This document shows, piece by piece, positions 63,131 to 64,000 of a stretch of DNA of 64,000 nt. The DNA is taken from NCBI RefSeq assembly GCF_036320965.1, contig NC_092287.1, positions 1,902,325 to 1,966,324 on the forward strand, given 5' to 3'. Each line of letters opens with the position of its first letter. Position 1 is the stretch's first letter. Below the pieces are notes generated by a model. It worked only from the letters and a program-made list of their open reading frames with translations. It searched no databases and had not been told where the DNA came from. The stretch is from Panulirus ornatus. Lineage: Eukaryota > Arthropoda > Malacostraca > Decapoda > Palinuridae. The position numbers and the translations under genes were made by a program.

Positions 63131-64000
63131 CGGTTTGGTAGCAACCAGCGTGAGCTCATGACTTGCCTCGTCCTGACCTTGATACCAAGACGCTGGTATA
63201 TGAAGGACACATTCCACCCACCACCACCATACACTCACTACCAAATAAAGATGCATAGCTTTATACGCGTACCACACATGAACCGCCCCTGTAACGTAAG
63301 CACATACCACATATTTCAAGCTCTTAGACTTAGCTCATACTTGAGCCACACACGCAATGTGGTCTACATTTTGTCACCAAACGGATGACGTAAGAGTAGA
63401 GTTTTGGTATTTTATGCCTCCCATATACAACATCCTGATGTCCATGGCTGTTACACTTGCTGCATCACGTTGTATTTAGTTATACTTGTGTAGTAGTGTT
63501 AGGAGATGTATTTGTATAGCATCTCTACACCCACATCTATTGCTAGGAATCTGTGTAGGTAGCACCCACATAGAGTGTTGTATAGTGACATCTTTGGGGA
63601 AAAAAAAAAATCGCCTATATTGTTCCGTGCTTATATACCCATCCTGCTCCTCCAACTTGTGAACGCGCCGGTCAACTCTGCCAGGTACAAAGGTTTAGCG
63701 GATGTAGTTATTGAAATTATTGCAGCAGTGCAGATGCGGGTTCATACTTTATCGGTTTGAACACACCAATATTGGGGTCCTCAGTGTCACACACCCCAAG
63801 AGACCTTAAGTTCACCCAGACCTTGGTCATGATCGGACTCTTGGAACGTTGGCAGCCCGCGTTCTGTTTACTCGAATGAAAATTATGATGACATCAGAGC
63901 ACAGACATCAACCACGACACGCCTGCCTGCATTGTATAAGACGTCTTTGTACACAGTCGTTATTCTCGGCTCTTACACATTCCAGCGCGACCTCCAACAC
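63061..64000. other. right-hand flank without recognised gene
   Basis: Contains a GGGAGGGAGGG patch (63110-63121) and a poly-A at 63600-63611, with scattered CpGs towards the end. Open frames lack recognisable motifs. Nothing else supported. Confidence 0.35.

Noticed and set aside
1..64000. Bacterial or viral features, CRISPR arrays, operons, rRNA
   Set aside because: Spliced eukaryotic genes and LINE/SINE content throughout; tandem repeats present are microsatellites or minisatellites without spacer structure.

Overview
This window is eukaryotic nuclear DNA. It is AT-rich, intron-rich and crowded with decayed retrotransposons. Both recognisable genes are animal genes. I infer an arthropod, most likely a decapod crustacean, from the gene sequences and the repeat style; no sequence search was possible. 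Three names are used below for repeat families. 'Family L' is the dominant non-LTR retrotransposon, with an RTE-like reverse transcriptase (RT) and a long 3' tail rich in TATGTATATG-type repeats that ends near 'ctaacgcgggagacagcgac'. 'Family S' is a SINE-like element with a tRNA-like head. 'Family B' is a ~330-bp dispersed element of unknown class.

Layout. Positions 1-3.2 kb hold only repeat remnants. From 4365 to 24277 (+) lie eleven exons of a CLCC1-like gene (ER CLIC-like chloride channel). They are joined in frame by GT/AG sites and give 673 residues; the 5' end lies outside the window or was not recognised. From 27150 to 46596 (+) lies a complete nine-exon gene for the mitochondrial NAD-dependent isocitrate dehydrogenase gamma subunit (IDH3G-like, 387 aa). 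Its two last exons are repeated 5645 bp downstream (51596-51782 and 52156-52241) inside a tandem segmental duplication. Two further coding-like exons (about 57137-57202 and 58889-58980) have the phase needed for an alternative C-terminus. At the right end, two minus-strand exons (61806-60753) splice into an unrecognised protein of about 142 residues, convergent with IDH3G. A CpG-rich stretch near 62.75-63.1 kb may be a promoter.

Repeats. Family L is present as 3'-end pieces in both orientations, several head-to-head, and two copies have clear target-site duplications. The 5645-bp duplication is flanked by same-orientation L copies. The central copy is a mosaic (head like the third copy, body like the first), the expected footprint of unequal crossing-over. 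Family S ends in the same ~20 bases as family L, suggesting a SINE/LINE partnership. Also present are a nested ~650-bp foldback, a ~150-bp hairpin element, a Tigger-like transposase fragment, two CR1/Jockey-like RT fragments, a G-rich minisatellite and several microsatellites.

How the genes relate: CLCC1 (ER membrane) and IDH3G (mitochondrial TCA cycle) are neighbours on one strand with 2.9 kb between stop and start. Nothing indicates functional coupling. I found no evidence for a novel multi-gene system. The most notable features are the L-mediated exon duplication at the IDH3G 3' end and the possible alternative C-terminus beyond it.
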